Shown piece after piece: positions 32,701-44,188 of a stretch of 64,000 bases of DNA. Source of the stretch: Ectobius pallidus (lineage: Eukaryota; Arthropoda; Insecta; Blattodea; Ectobiidae); contig CAXKWD010000005.1 in the NCBI GenBank assembly GCA_964059195.1, positions 154,905,265 to 154,969,264 of the forward strand, written 5' to 3'. The notes below the pieces were generated by a model. It saw only the letters and a program-made list of their open reading frames with translations, was not told where the DNA came from and did no database searches. The position numbers and the translations under genes were made by a program. How positions within the stretch are numbered: the stretch's first letter is position 1; each line of letters starts with the position of its first letter.

Positions 32701-35700
32701 TCGGAATTCTGGGTGCATTTTTCGAAATTTTCAAAGGGGTTAGCCTTCTCGGAATTCTGGGTGCATTTTTCGAAATTTTCAAAGGGGTTAGCCTTCTCGG
32801 AATTCTGGGTGCATTTTTCGAAATTTTCAAATGGGTTAGCCTTCTCGGAATTCTGGGTGCATTTTTCGAAATTTTCAAAGGGGTTAGCCTTCTCGGAATT
32901 CTGGGTGCATTTTTCGAAATTTTCAAAGGGGTTAGCCTTCTCGGAATTCTGGGTGCATTTTTCGAAATTTTCAAAGGGGTTAGCCTTCTCGGAATTCTGG
33001 GTGCATTTTTCGAAATTTTCAAAGGGGTTAGCCTTCTCGGAATTCTGGGTGCAATTTTAGAAATTTTCAAAGGGGTTAGCCTTCTCGGAATTCTGGGTGC
33101 ATTTTTCGAAATTTTCAAAGGGGTTAGCCTTCTCGGAATTCTGGGTGCATTTTTCGAAATTTTCAAAGGGGTTAGCCTTCTCGGAATTCTGGGTGCATTT
33201 TTCGAAATTTTCAAAGGGGTTAGCTTTCTCGGAATTCTGGGTGCATTTTCGAAATTTTCAAAGGGGTTAGCCTTCTCGGAATTCTGGGTGCATTTTTCGA
33301 AATTTTCAAAGGGGTTAGCCTTCTCGGAATTCTGGGTGCATTTTTCGAAATTTTCAAAGGGGTTAGCCTTCTCGGAATTCTGGGTGCATTTTTCGAAATT
33401 TTCAAAGGGGTTAGCTTTCCCGGAATTCTGGGTGCATTTTTCGAAATATTCAAAGGGGTTAGCCTTCTCCGAATTCTGGGTGCATTTTTCGAAATTTTCA
33501 AAGGGGTTAGCCTTCTCGGAATTATGGGTGCATTTTTCGAAATTTTCAAAGGGGTTAGCCTTCTCGGAATTCTGGGTGCATTTTTCGAAATTTTCAAAGG
33601 GGTTAGCCTTCTCTGAATTCTCGGTGCATTTTTCGAAATTTTCAAAGGGGTTAGCCTTCTCGGAATTCTGGGTGCATTTTTCGAAATTTTCAAAGGGGTT
33701 AGCCCTCTCGGAATTCTGGGTGCATTTTTCGAAATTTCCAAGGGGTTAGCCCTCTCGGAATTCTTGGTGCATTTTTGAAGTTTTCAAAGGGGTTAGCCTT
33801 CTCGGAATTCTGGGTGCATTTTTCGAAATTTTCAAAGGGGTTAGCCTTCTCGGAATTCTGGGTGCATTTTTCGAAATTTTCAAAGGGGTTAGCCTTCTCG
33901 GAATTCTGGGTGCATTTTTCGAAATTTTCAAAGGGGTTAGCCTTCTCGGAATTCTGGGTGCATTTTTCGAAATTTTCAAAGGGGTTAGCCTTCTCGGAAT
34001 TCTGGGTGCATTTTTCGAAATTTTCAAAGGGGTTAGCCTTCTCGGAATTCTGGGTGCATTTTTCGAAATTTTCAAAGGGGTTAGCCTTCTCGGAATTCTG
34101 GGTGCATTTTTCGAAATTTTCAAAGGGGTTAGCCTTCTCGGAATTCTGGGTGCATTTTTCGAAATTTTCAAAGGGGTTAGCCTTCTCGGAATTCTGGGTG
34201 CATTTTTCGAAATTTTCAAAGGGGTTAGCCTTCTCGGAATTCTGGGTGCATTTTTCGAAATTTTCAAAGGGGTTTGCCTTCGCGGAATTCTGGGTGCATT
34301 TTTCGAAATTTTCAAAGGGGTTAGCCTTCTCGGAATTCTGGGTGCATTTTTCGAAATTTTCAAAGGGGTTAGCTTTCTCGGAATTCTGGGTGCATTTTCG
34401 AAATTTTCAAAGGGGTTAGCCTTCTCGGAATTCTTGGTGCATTTTTCGAAATTTTCAAAGGGGTTAGCCTTCTCGGAATTCTGGGTGCATTTTTCGAAAT
34501 TTTCAAAGGGGTTAGCCTTCTCGGAATTCTGGGTGCATTTTTCGAAATTTTCAAAGGGGTTAGCTTTCCCGGAATTCTGGGTGCATTTTTCGAAATTTTC
34601 AAAGGGGTTAGCCTTCTCCGAATTCTGGGTGCATTTTTCGAAATTTTCAAAGGGGTTAGCCTTCTCGGAATTATGGGTGCATTTTTCGAAATTTTCAAAG
34701 GGGTTAGCCTTCTCGGAATTCTGGGTGCATTTTTCGAAATTTTCAAAGGGGTTAGCCTTCTCGGAATTCTGGGTGCATTTTTCGAAATTTTCAAAGGGGT
34801 TAGCCTTCTCGGAATTCTGGGTGCATTTTTCGAAATTTTCAAAGGGGTTAGCCCTCTCGGAATTCTGGGTGCATTTTTCGAAATTTCCAAGGGGATAGCC
34901 CTCTCGGAATTCTTGGTGCCTTTTTGAAATTTTCAAAGGGGTTAGCCTTCTCGGAATTCTGGGTGCATTTTTCGAAATTTTCAAAGGGGTTAGCCTTCTC
35001 GGAATTCTGGGTGCATTTTTCGAAATTTTCAAAGGGGATAGCCTTCTCGGAATTCTGGGTGCATTTTTCGAAATTTTCAAAGGGGTTAGCCTTCTCGGAA
35101 TTCTGGGTGCATTTTTCGAAATTTTCAAAGGGGTTAGCCTCGGAATTCTGGGTGCATTTTTCGAAATTTTTAAAGGGGTTAGCTTTCTCGGAATTCTGGG
35201 TGCATTTTTCGAAATTTTCAAAGGGGTTAGCCTTCTCGGAATTCTGGGTGCATTTTTCGAAATTTTCAAAGGGGTTAGCCTTCTCGGAATTCTGGGTGCA
35301 TTTTTCGAAATTTTCAAAGGGGATAGCCTTCTCGGAATTCTGGGTGCATTTTTCGAAATTTTCAAAGGGGTTAGCTTTCTCGGAATTCTGGGTGCATTTT
35401 CGAAATTTTCAAAGGGGTTAGCCTTCTCGGAATTCTGGGTGCATTTTTCGAAATTTTCAAAGGGGTTAGCCTTCTCGGAATTCTGGGTGCATTTTTCGAA
35501 ATTTTCAAAGGGGTTAGCCTTCTCGGAATTCTGGGTGCATTTTTCGAAATTTTCAAAGGGGTTAGCCTTCTCGGAATTCTGGGTGCATTTTTCGAAATTT
35601 TCAAAGGGGTTAGCCTTCTCGGAATTCTGGGTGCATTTTTCGAAATTTTCATAGGGGTTAGCCTTCTCGGAATTCTGGGTGCATTTTTCGAAATTTTCAA

Positions 35701-37577
35701 AGGGGTTAGCCTTCTCGGAATTCTGGGTGCATTTTTCGAAATTTTCAAAGGGGTTAGCCTTCTCGGAATTCTGGGTGCATTTTTCGAAATTTTCAAAAGG
35801 GTTAGCCTTCTCGGAATTCTGGGTGCATTTTTCGAAATTTTCAAAGGGGTTAGCCTTCTCGGAATTCTGGGTGCATTTTTCGAATTTTTCAAAGGGGTTA
35901 GCCTTCTCGGAATTCTGGGTGCATTTTTCGAATTTTTCAAAGGGGTTTGCCTTCTCGGAATTCTGGGTGCATTTTTCGAAATTTTCAAAGGGGTTAGCCT
36001 TCTCGGAATTCTGGGTGCATTTTTCGAAATTTTCAAAGGGGTTAGCCTTCTCGGAATTCTGGGTGCATTTTTCGAAATTTTCAAAGGGGTTAGCCTTCTC
36101 GGAATTCTGGGTGCATTTTTCGAAATTTTCAAAGGGGTTAGCCTTCTCGGAATTCTGGGTGCATTTTTCGAAATTTTCAAAGGGGTTAGCCTTCTCGGAA
36201 TTCTGGGTGCATTTTTCGAAATTTTCAAAGGGGTTAGCCTTCTCGGAATTCTGGGTGCATTTTTCGAAATTTTCAAATGGGTTAGCCTTCTCGGAATTCT
36301 GGGTGCATTTTTCGAAATTTTCAAAGGGGTTAGCCTTCTCGGAATTCTGGGTGCATTTTTCGAAATTTTCAAAGGGGTTAGCCTTCTCGGAATTCTGGGT
36401 GCATTTTTCGAAATTTTCAAAGGGGTTAGCCTTCTCGGAATTCTGGGTGCATTTTTCGAAATTTTCAAAGGGGTTAGCCTTCTCGGAATTCTGGGTGCAA
36501 TTTTAGAAATTTTCAAAGGGGTTAGCCTTCTCGGAATTCTGGGTGCATTTTTCGAAATTTTCAAAGGGGTTAGCCTTCTCGGAATTCTGGGTGCATTTTT
36601 CGAAATTTTCAAAGGGGTTAGCCTTCTCGGAATTCTGGGTGCATTTTTTCGAAATTTTCAAAGGGGTTAGCTTTCTCGGAATTCTGGGTGCATTTTCGAA
36701 ATTTTCAAAGGGGTTAGCCTTCTCGGAATTCTGGGTGCATTTTTCGAAATTTTCAAAGGGGTTAGCCTTCTCGGAATTCTGGGTGCATTTTTCGAAATTT
36801 TCAAAGGGGTTAGCCTTCTCGGAATTCTGGGTGCATTTTTCGAAATTTTCAAAGGGGTTAGCTTTCCCGGAATTCTGGGTGCATTTTTCGAAATTTTCAA
36901 AGGGGTTAGCCTTCTCCGAATTCTGGGTGCATTTTTCGAAATTTTCAAAGGGGTTAGCCTTCTCGGAATTATGGGTGCATTTTTCGAAATTTTCAAAGGG
37001 GTTAGCCTTCTCGGAATTCTGGGTGCATTTTTCGAAATTTTCAAAGGGGTTAGCCTTCTCTGAATTCTCGGTGCATTTTTCGAAATTTTCAAAGGGGTTA
37101 GCCTTCTCGGAATTCTGGGTGCATTTTTCGAAATTTTCAAAGGGGTTAGCCCTCTCGGAATTCTGGGTGCATTTTTCGAAATTTTCAAAGGGGTTAGCCT
37201 TCTCGGAATTCTGGGTGCATTTTTCGAAATTTTCAAAGGGGTTAGCCTTCTCGGAATTCTGGGTGCATTTTTCGAAATTTTCAAAGGGGTTAGCCTTCTC
37301 GGAATTCTGGGTGCATTTTTCGAAATTTTCAAAGGGGTTAGCCTTCTCGGAATTCTGGGTGCATTTTTCGAAATTTTCAAAGGGGTTAGCCTTCTCGGAA
37401 TTCTGGGTGCATTTTTCGAAATTTTCAAAGGGGTTAGCCTTCTGGGAATTCTGGGTGCATTTTTCGAAATTTTCAAAGGGGTTTGCCTTCTCGGAATTCT
37501 GGGTGCATTTAACGAAATTTTCAAAGGGGTTAGCCTTCTCGGAATTCTGGGTGCATTTTTCGAAATTTTCAAAGGGG
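29723..37577. repeat. Large higher-order repeat, copy 1 (7855 bp)
   Basis: Landmarks here recur 7855 bp later: block starts 30249 and 38104, 32069 and 39924, 33220 and 41075, the CAATTTTAGAAA monomer at 33052 and 40907, and the TTTAACGAAA monomer at about 29650 and 37506. The unit is about 164 monomers. It contains a 1.2-kb section (about 34.4-35.7 kb, including GGGATAGCCCTCTCGG at about 34893) missing from copy 2. Confidence 0.88.
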
Positions 37578-40500
37578 TTAGCTTTCTCGGAATTCTGGGT
37601 GCATTTTCGAAATTTTCAAAGGGGTTAGCCTTCTCGGAATTCTGGGTGCATTTTTCGAAATTTTCAAAGGGGTTAGCCTTCTCGGAATTCTGGGTGCATT
37701 TTTCGAAATTTTCAAAGGGGTTAGCCTTCTCGGAATTCTGGGTGCATTTTTCGAAATTTTCAAAGGGGTTAGCTTTCCCGGAATTCTGGGTGCATTTTTC
37801 GAAATTTCCAAAGGGGTTAGCTTTCTCCGAATTCTGGGTGCATTTTTCGAAATTTTCAAAGGGGTTAGCCTTCTCGGAATTATGGGTGCATTTTTCGAAA
37901 TTTTCAAAGGGGTTAGCCTTCTCGGAATTCTGGGTGCATTTTTCGAAATTTTCAAAGGGGTTAGCCTTCTCGGAATTCTGGGTGCATTTTTCGAAATTTT
38001 CAAAGGGGTTAGCCTTCTCGGAATTCTGGGTGCATTTTTCGAAATTTTCAAAGGGGTTAGCCCTCTCGGAATTCTGGGTGCATTTTTCGAAATTTCCAAG
38101 GGGTTAGCCCTCTCGGAATTCTTGGTGCATTTTTGAAATTTTCAAAGGGGTTAGCCTTCTCGGAATTCTGGGTGCATTTTTCGAAATTTTCAAAGGGGTT
38201 AGCCTTCTCGGAATTCTGGGTGCATTTTTCGAAATTTTCAAAGGGGTTAGCCTTCTCGGAATTCTGGGTGCATTTTTCGAAATTTTCAAAGGGGTTAGCC
38301 TTCTCGGAATTCTGGGTGCATTTTTCGAAATTTTCAAAGGGGTTAGCCTTCTCGGAATTCTGGGTGCATTTTTCGAAATTTTCAAAGGGGTTAGCCTTCT
38401 CGGAATTCTGGGTGCATTTTTCGAAATTTTCAAAGGAGTTAGCCTTCTCGGAATTCTGGGTGCATTTTTCGAAATTTTCAAAGGGGTTAGCCTTCTCGGA
38501 ATTCTGGGTGCATTTTTCGAAATTTTCAAAGGGGTTAGCCTTCTCGGAATTCTGGGTGCATTTTTCGAAATTTTCAAAGGGGTTAGCCTTCTCGGAATTC
38601 TGGGTGCATTTTTCGAAATTTTCAAAGGGGTTAGCCTTCTCGGAATTCTGGGTGCATTTTTCGAAATTTTCAAAGGGGTTAGCCTTCTCGGAATTCTGGG
38701 TGCATTTTTCGAAATTTTCAAAGGGGTTAGCCTTCTCGGAATTCTGGGTGCATTTTTCGAAATTTTCAAAGGGGTTAGCCTTCTCGGAATTCTGGGTGCA
38801 TTTTTCGAAATTTTCAAAGGGGTTAGCCTTCTCGGAAATCTGGGTGCATTTTTCGAAATTTTCAAAGGGGTTAGCCTTCTCGGAATTCTGGGTGCATTTT
38901 TCGAAATTTTCAAAGGGGTTAGCCTTCTCGGAATTCTGGGTGCATTTTTCGAAATTTTCAAAGGGGTTAGCCTTCTCGGAATTCTGGGTGCATTTTTCGA
39001 AATTTTCAAAGGGGTTAGCCTTCTCGGAATTCTGGGTGCATTTTTCGAAATTTTCAAAGGGGTTAGCCTTCTCGGAATTCTGGGTGCATTTTTCGAAATT
39101 TTCAAAAGGGTTAGCCTTCTCGGAATTCTGGGTGAATTTTTCGAAGTTTTCAAAGGGGTTACCCTTCTCGGAATTCTGGGTGCATTTTTCGAATTTTTCA
39201 AAGGAGTTAGCCTTTTCGGAATTCTGGGTGCATTTTTCGAATTTTTCAAAGGGGTTAGCCTTCTCGGAATTCTGAGTGCATTTTTCGAATTTTTCAAAGG
39301 GGTTACCCTTCTCGGAATTCTGGGTGCATTTTTCGAAATTTTCAAAGGGGTTAGCCTTCTCGGAATTCTGGGTGCATTTTTCGAAATTTTCAAAGGGGTT
39401 AGCCTTCTCGGAATTCTGGGTGCATTTTTCGAAATTTTCAAAGGGGTTAGCCTTCTCGGAATTCTGGGTGCATTTTTCGAAATTTTCAAAGGGGTTAGCC
39501 TTCTCGGAATTCTGAGTGCATTTTTCGAAACTTTCAAAGGGGTTAGACTTCTCGGAATTCTGGGTGCATTTTTCGAAATTTTCAAAGGGGTTAGCCTTCT
39601 CGGAATTCTGGGTGCATTTTTCGAAATTTTCAAAGGGGTTAGCCTTCTCGGAATTCTGGGTGCATTTTTCGAAATTTTCAAAGGGGTTAGCCTCGGAATT
39701 CTAGGTGCATTTTTCGAAATTTTTAAAGGGGTTAGCTTTCTCGGAATTCTGGGTGCATTTTTCGAAATTTTCAAAGGGGTTAGCCTTCTCGGAATTCTGG
39801 GTGCATTTTTCGAAATTTTCAAAGGGGTTAGCCTTCTCGGAATTCTGGGTGCATTTTTCGAAATTTTCAAAGGGGATAGCCTTCTCGGAATTCTGGGTGC
39901 ATTTTTCGAAATTTTCAAAGGGGTTAGCTTTCTCGGAATTCTGGGTGCATTTTCGAAATTTTCAAAGGGGTTAGCCTTCTCGGAATTCTGGGTGCATTTT
40001 TCGAAATTTTCAAAGGGGTTAGCCTTCTCGGAATTCTGGGTGCATTTTTCGAAATTTTCAAAGGGGTTAGCCTTCTCGGAATTCTGGGTGCATTTTTCGA
40101 AATTTTCAAAGGGGTTAGCCTTCTCGGAATTCTGGGTGCATTTTTCGAAATTTTCAAAGGGGTTAGCCTTCTCGGAATTCTGGGTGCATTTTTCGAAATT
40201 TTCATAGGGGTTAGCCTTCTCGGAATTCTGGGTGCATTTTTCGAAATTTTCAAAGGGGTTAGCCTTCTCGGAATTCTGGGTGCATTTTTCGAAATTTTCA
40301 AAGGGGTTAGCCTTCTCGGAATTCTGGGTGCATTTTTCGAAATTTTCAAAAGGGTTAGCCTTCTCGGAATTCTGGGTGCATTTTTCGAAATTTTCAAAGG
40401 GGTTAGCCTTCTCGGAATTCTGGGTGCATTTTTCGAAATTTTCAAAGGAGTTAGCCTTCTCGGAATTCTGGGTGCATTTTTCGAATTTTTCAAAGGGGTT

Positions 40501-43500
40501 TGCCTTCTCGGAATTCTGGGTGCATTTTTCGAAATTTTCAAAGGGGTTAGCCTTCTCGGAATTCTGGGTGCATTTTTCGAAATTTTCAAAGGGGTTAGCC
40601 TTCTCGGAATTCTGGGTGCATTTTTCGAAATTTTCAAAGGGGTTAGCCTTCTCGGAATTCTGGGTGCATTTTTCGAAATTTTCAAATGGGTTAGCCTTCT
40701 CGGAATTCTGGGTGCATTTTTCGAAATTTTCAAAGGGGTTAGCCTTCTCGGAATTCTGGGTGCATTTTTCGAAATTTTCAAAGGGGTTAGCCTTCTCGGA
40801 ATTCTGGGTGCATTTTTCGAAATTTTCAAAGGGGTTAGCCTTCTCGGAATTCTGGGTGCATTTTTCGAAATTTTCAAAGGGGTTAGCCTTCTCGGAATTC
40901 TGGGTGCAATTTTAGAAATTTTCAAAGGGGTTAGCCTTCTCGGAATTCTGGGTGCATTTTTCGAAATTTTCAAAGGGGTTAGCCTTCTCGGAATTCTGGG
41001 TGCATTTTTCGAAATTTTCAAAGGGGTTAGCCTTCTCGGAATTCTGGGTGCATTTTTCGAAATTTTCAAAGGGGTTAGCTTTCTCGGAATTCTGGGTGCA
41101 TTTTCGAAATTTTCAAAGGGGTTAGCCTTCTCGGAATTCTGGGTGCATTTTTCGAAATTTTCAAAGGGGTTAGCCTTCTCGGAATTCTGGGTGCATTTTT
41201 CGAAATTTTCAAAGGGGTTAGCCTTCTCGGAATTCTGGGTGCATTTTTCGAAATTTTCAAAGGGGTTAGCTTTCCCGGAATTCTGGGTGCATTTTTCGAA
41301 ATATTCAAAGGGGTTAGCCTTCTCCGAATTCTGGGTGCATTTTTCGAAATTTTCAAAGGGGTTAGCCTTCTCGGAATTATGGGTGCATTTTTCGAAATTT
41401 TCAAAGGGGTTAGCCTTCTCGGAATTCTGGGTGCATTTTTCGAAATTTTCAAAGGGGTTAGCCTTCTCTGAATTCTCGGTGCATTTTTCGAAATTTTCAA
41501 AGGGGTTAGCCTTCTCGGAATTCTGGGTGCATTTTTCGAAATTTTCAAAGGGGTTAGCCCTCTCGGAATTCTGGGTGCATTTTTCGAAATTTCCAAGGGG
41601 TTAGCCCTCTCGGAATTCTTGGTGCATTTTTGAAGTTTTCAAAGGGGTTAGCCTTCTCGGAATTCTGGGTGCATTTTTCGAAATTTTCAAAGGGGTTAGC
41701 CTTCTCGGAATTCTGGGTGCATTTTTCGAAATTTTCAAAGGGGTTAGCCTTCTCGGAATTCTGGGTGCATTTTTCGAAATTTTCAAAGGGGTTAGCCTTC
41801 TCGGAATTCTGGGTGCATTTTTCGAAATTTTCAAAGGGGTTAGCCTTCTCGGAATTCTGGGTGCATTTTTCGAAATTTTCAAAGGGGTTAGCCTTCTCGG
41901 AATTCTGGGTGCATTTTTCGAAATTTTCAAAGGGGTTAGCCTTCTCGGAATTCTGGGTGCATTTTTCGAAATTTTCAAAGGGGTTAGCCTTCTCGGAATT
42001 CTGGGTGCATTTTTCGAAATTTTCAAAGGGGTTAGCCTTCTCGGAATTCTGGGTGCATTTTTCGAAATTTTCAAAGGGGTTAGCCTTCTCGGAATTCTGG
42101 GTGCATTTTTCGAAATTTTCAAAGGGGTTTGCCTTCGCGGAATTCTGGGTGCATTTTTCGAAATTTTCAAAGGGGTTAGCCTTCTCGGAATTCTGGGTGC
42201 ATTTTTCGAAATTTTCAAAGGGGTTAGCTTTCTCGGAATTCTGGGTGCATTTTCGAAATTTTCAAAGGGGTTAGCCTTCTCGGAATTCTTGGTGCATTTT
42301 TCGAAATTTTCAAAGGGGTTAGCCTTCTCGGAATTCTGGGTGCATTTTTCGAAATTTTCAAAGGGGTTAGCCTTCTCGGAATTCTGGGTGCATTTTTCGA
42401 AATTTTCAAAAGGGTTAGCCTTCTCGGAATTCTGGGTGCATTTTTCGAAATTTTCAAAGGGGTTAGCCTTCTCGGAATTCTGGGTGCATTTTTCGAATTT
42501 TTCAAAGGGGTTAGCCTTCTCGGAATTCTGGGTGCATTTTTCGAATTTTTCAAAGGGGTTTGCCTTCTCGGAATTCTGGGTGCATTTTTCGAAATTTTCA
42601 AAGGGGTTAGCCTTCTCGGAATTCTGGGTGCATTTTTCGAAATTTTCAAAGGGGTTAGCCTTCTCGGAATTCTGGGTGCATTTTTCGAAATTTTCAAAGG
42701 GGTTAGCCTTCTCGGAATTCTGGGTGCATTTTTCGAAATTTTCAAAGGGGTTAGCCTTCTCGGAATTCTGGGTGCATTTTTCGAAATTTTCAAAGGGGTT
42801 AGCCTTCTCGGAATTCTGGGTGCATTTTTCGAAATTTTCAAAGGGGTTAGCCTTCTCGGAATTCTGGGTGCATTTTTCGAAATTTTCAAATGGGTTAGCC
42901 TTCTCGGAATTCTGGGTGCATTTTTCGAAATTTTCAAAGGGGTTAGCCTTCTCGGAATTCTGGGTGCATTTTTCGAAATTTTCAAAGGGGTTAGCCTTCT
43001 CGGAATTCTGGGTGCATTTTTCGAAATTTTCAAAGGGGTTAGCCTTCTCGGAATTCTGGGTGCATTTTTCGAAATTTTCAAAGGGGTTAGCCTTCTCGGA
43101 ATTCTGGGTGCAATTTTAGAAATTTTCAAAGGGGTTAGCCTTCTCGGAATTCTGGGTGCATTTTTCGAAATTTTCAAAGGGGTTAGCCTTCTCGGAATTC
43201 TGGGTGCATTTTTCGAAATTTTCAAAGGGGTTAGCCTTCTCGGAATTCTGGGTGCATTTTTTCGAAATTTTCAAAGGGGTTAGCTTTCTCGGAATTCTGG
43301 GTGCATTTTCGAAATTTTCAAAGGGGTTAGCCTTCTCGGAATTCTGGGTGCATTTTTCGAAATTTTCAAAGGGGTTAGCCTTCTCGGAATTCTGGGTGCA
43401 TTTTTCGAAATTTTCAAAGGGGTTAGCCTTCTCGGAATTCTGGGTGCATTTTTCGAAATTTTCAAAGGGGTTAGCTTTCCCGGAATTCTGGGTGCATTTT

Positions 43501-44188
43501 TCGAAATTTTCAAAGGGGTTAGCCTTCTCCGAATTCTGGGTGCATTTTTCGAAATTTTCAAAGGGGTTAGCCTTCTCGGAATTATGGGTGCATTTTTCGA
43601 AATTTTCAAAGGGGTTAGCCTTCTCGGAATTCTGGGTGCATTTTTCGAAATTTTCAAAGGGGTTAGCCTTCTCTGAATTCTCGGTGCATTTTTCGAAATT
43701 TTCAAAGGGGTTAGCCTTCTCGGAATTCTGGGTGCATTTTTCGAAATTTTCAAAGGGGTTAGCCCTCTCGGAATTCTGGGTGCATTTTTCGAAATTTCCA
43801 AGGGGTTAGCCCTCTCGGAATTCTTGGTGCATTTTTGAAGTTTTCAAAGGGGTTAGCCTTCTCGGAATTCTGGGTGCATTTTTCGAAATTTTCAAAGGGG
43901 TTAGCCTTCTCGGAATTCTGGGTGCATTTTTCGAAATTTTCAAAGGGGTTAGCCTTCTCGGAATTCTGGGTGCATTTTTCGAAATTTTCAAAGGGGTTAG
44001 CCTTCTCGGAATTCTGGGTGCATTTTTCGAAATTTTCAAAGGGGTTAGCCTTCTGGGAATTCTGGGTGCATTTTTCGAAATTTTCAAAGGGGTTTGCCTT
44101 CTCGGAATTCTGGGTGCATTTAACGAAATTTTCAAAGGGGTTAGCCTTCTCGGAATTCTGGGTGCATTTTTCGAAATTTTCAAAGGGG
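37578..44188. repeat. Large higher-order repeat, copy 2 (6611 bp, contracted)
   Basis: Collinear with copy 1 up to the GAATTCTTGGTGCATTTTTC monomer at about 42285 (copy 1: 34430). After that the offset falls from 7855 to 6613 bp, so about 1242 bp (close to 26 monomers) are absent. Near 43800 a further 2-bp difference appears where copy 1 lacks the TTCCAAGG and TTTTTGAAG monomers. The next copy starts 6611 bp after the start of this one. Confidence 0.85.
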
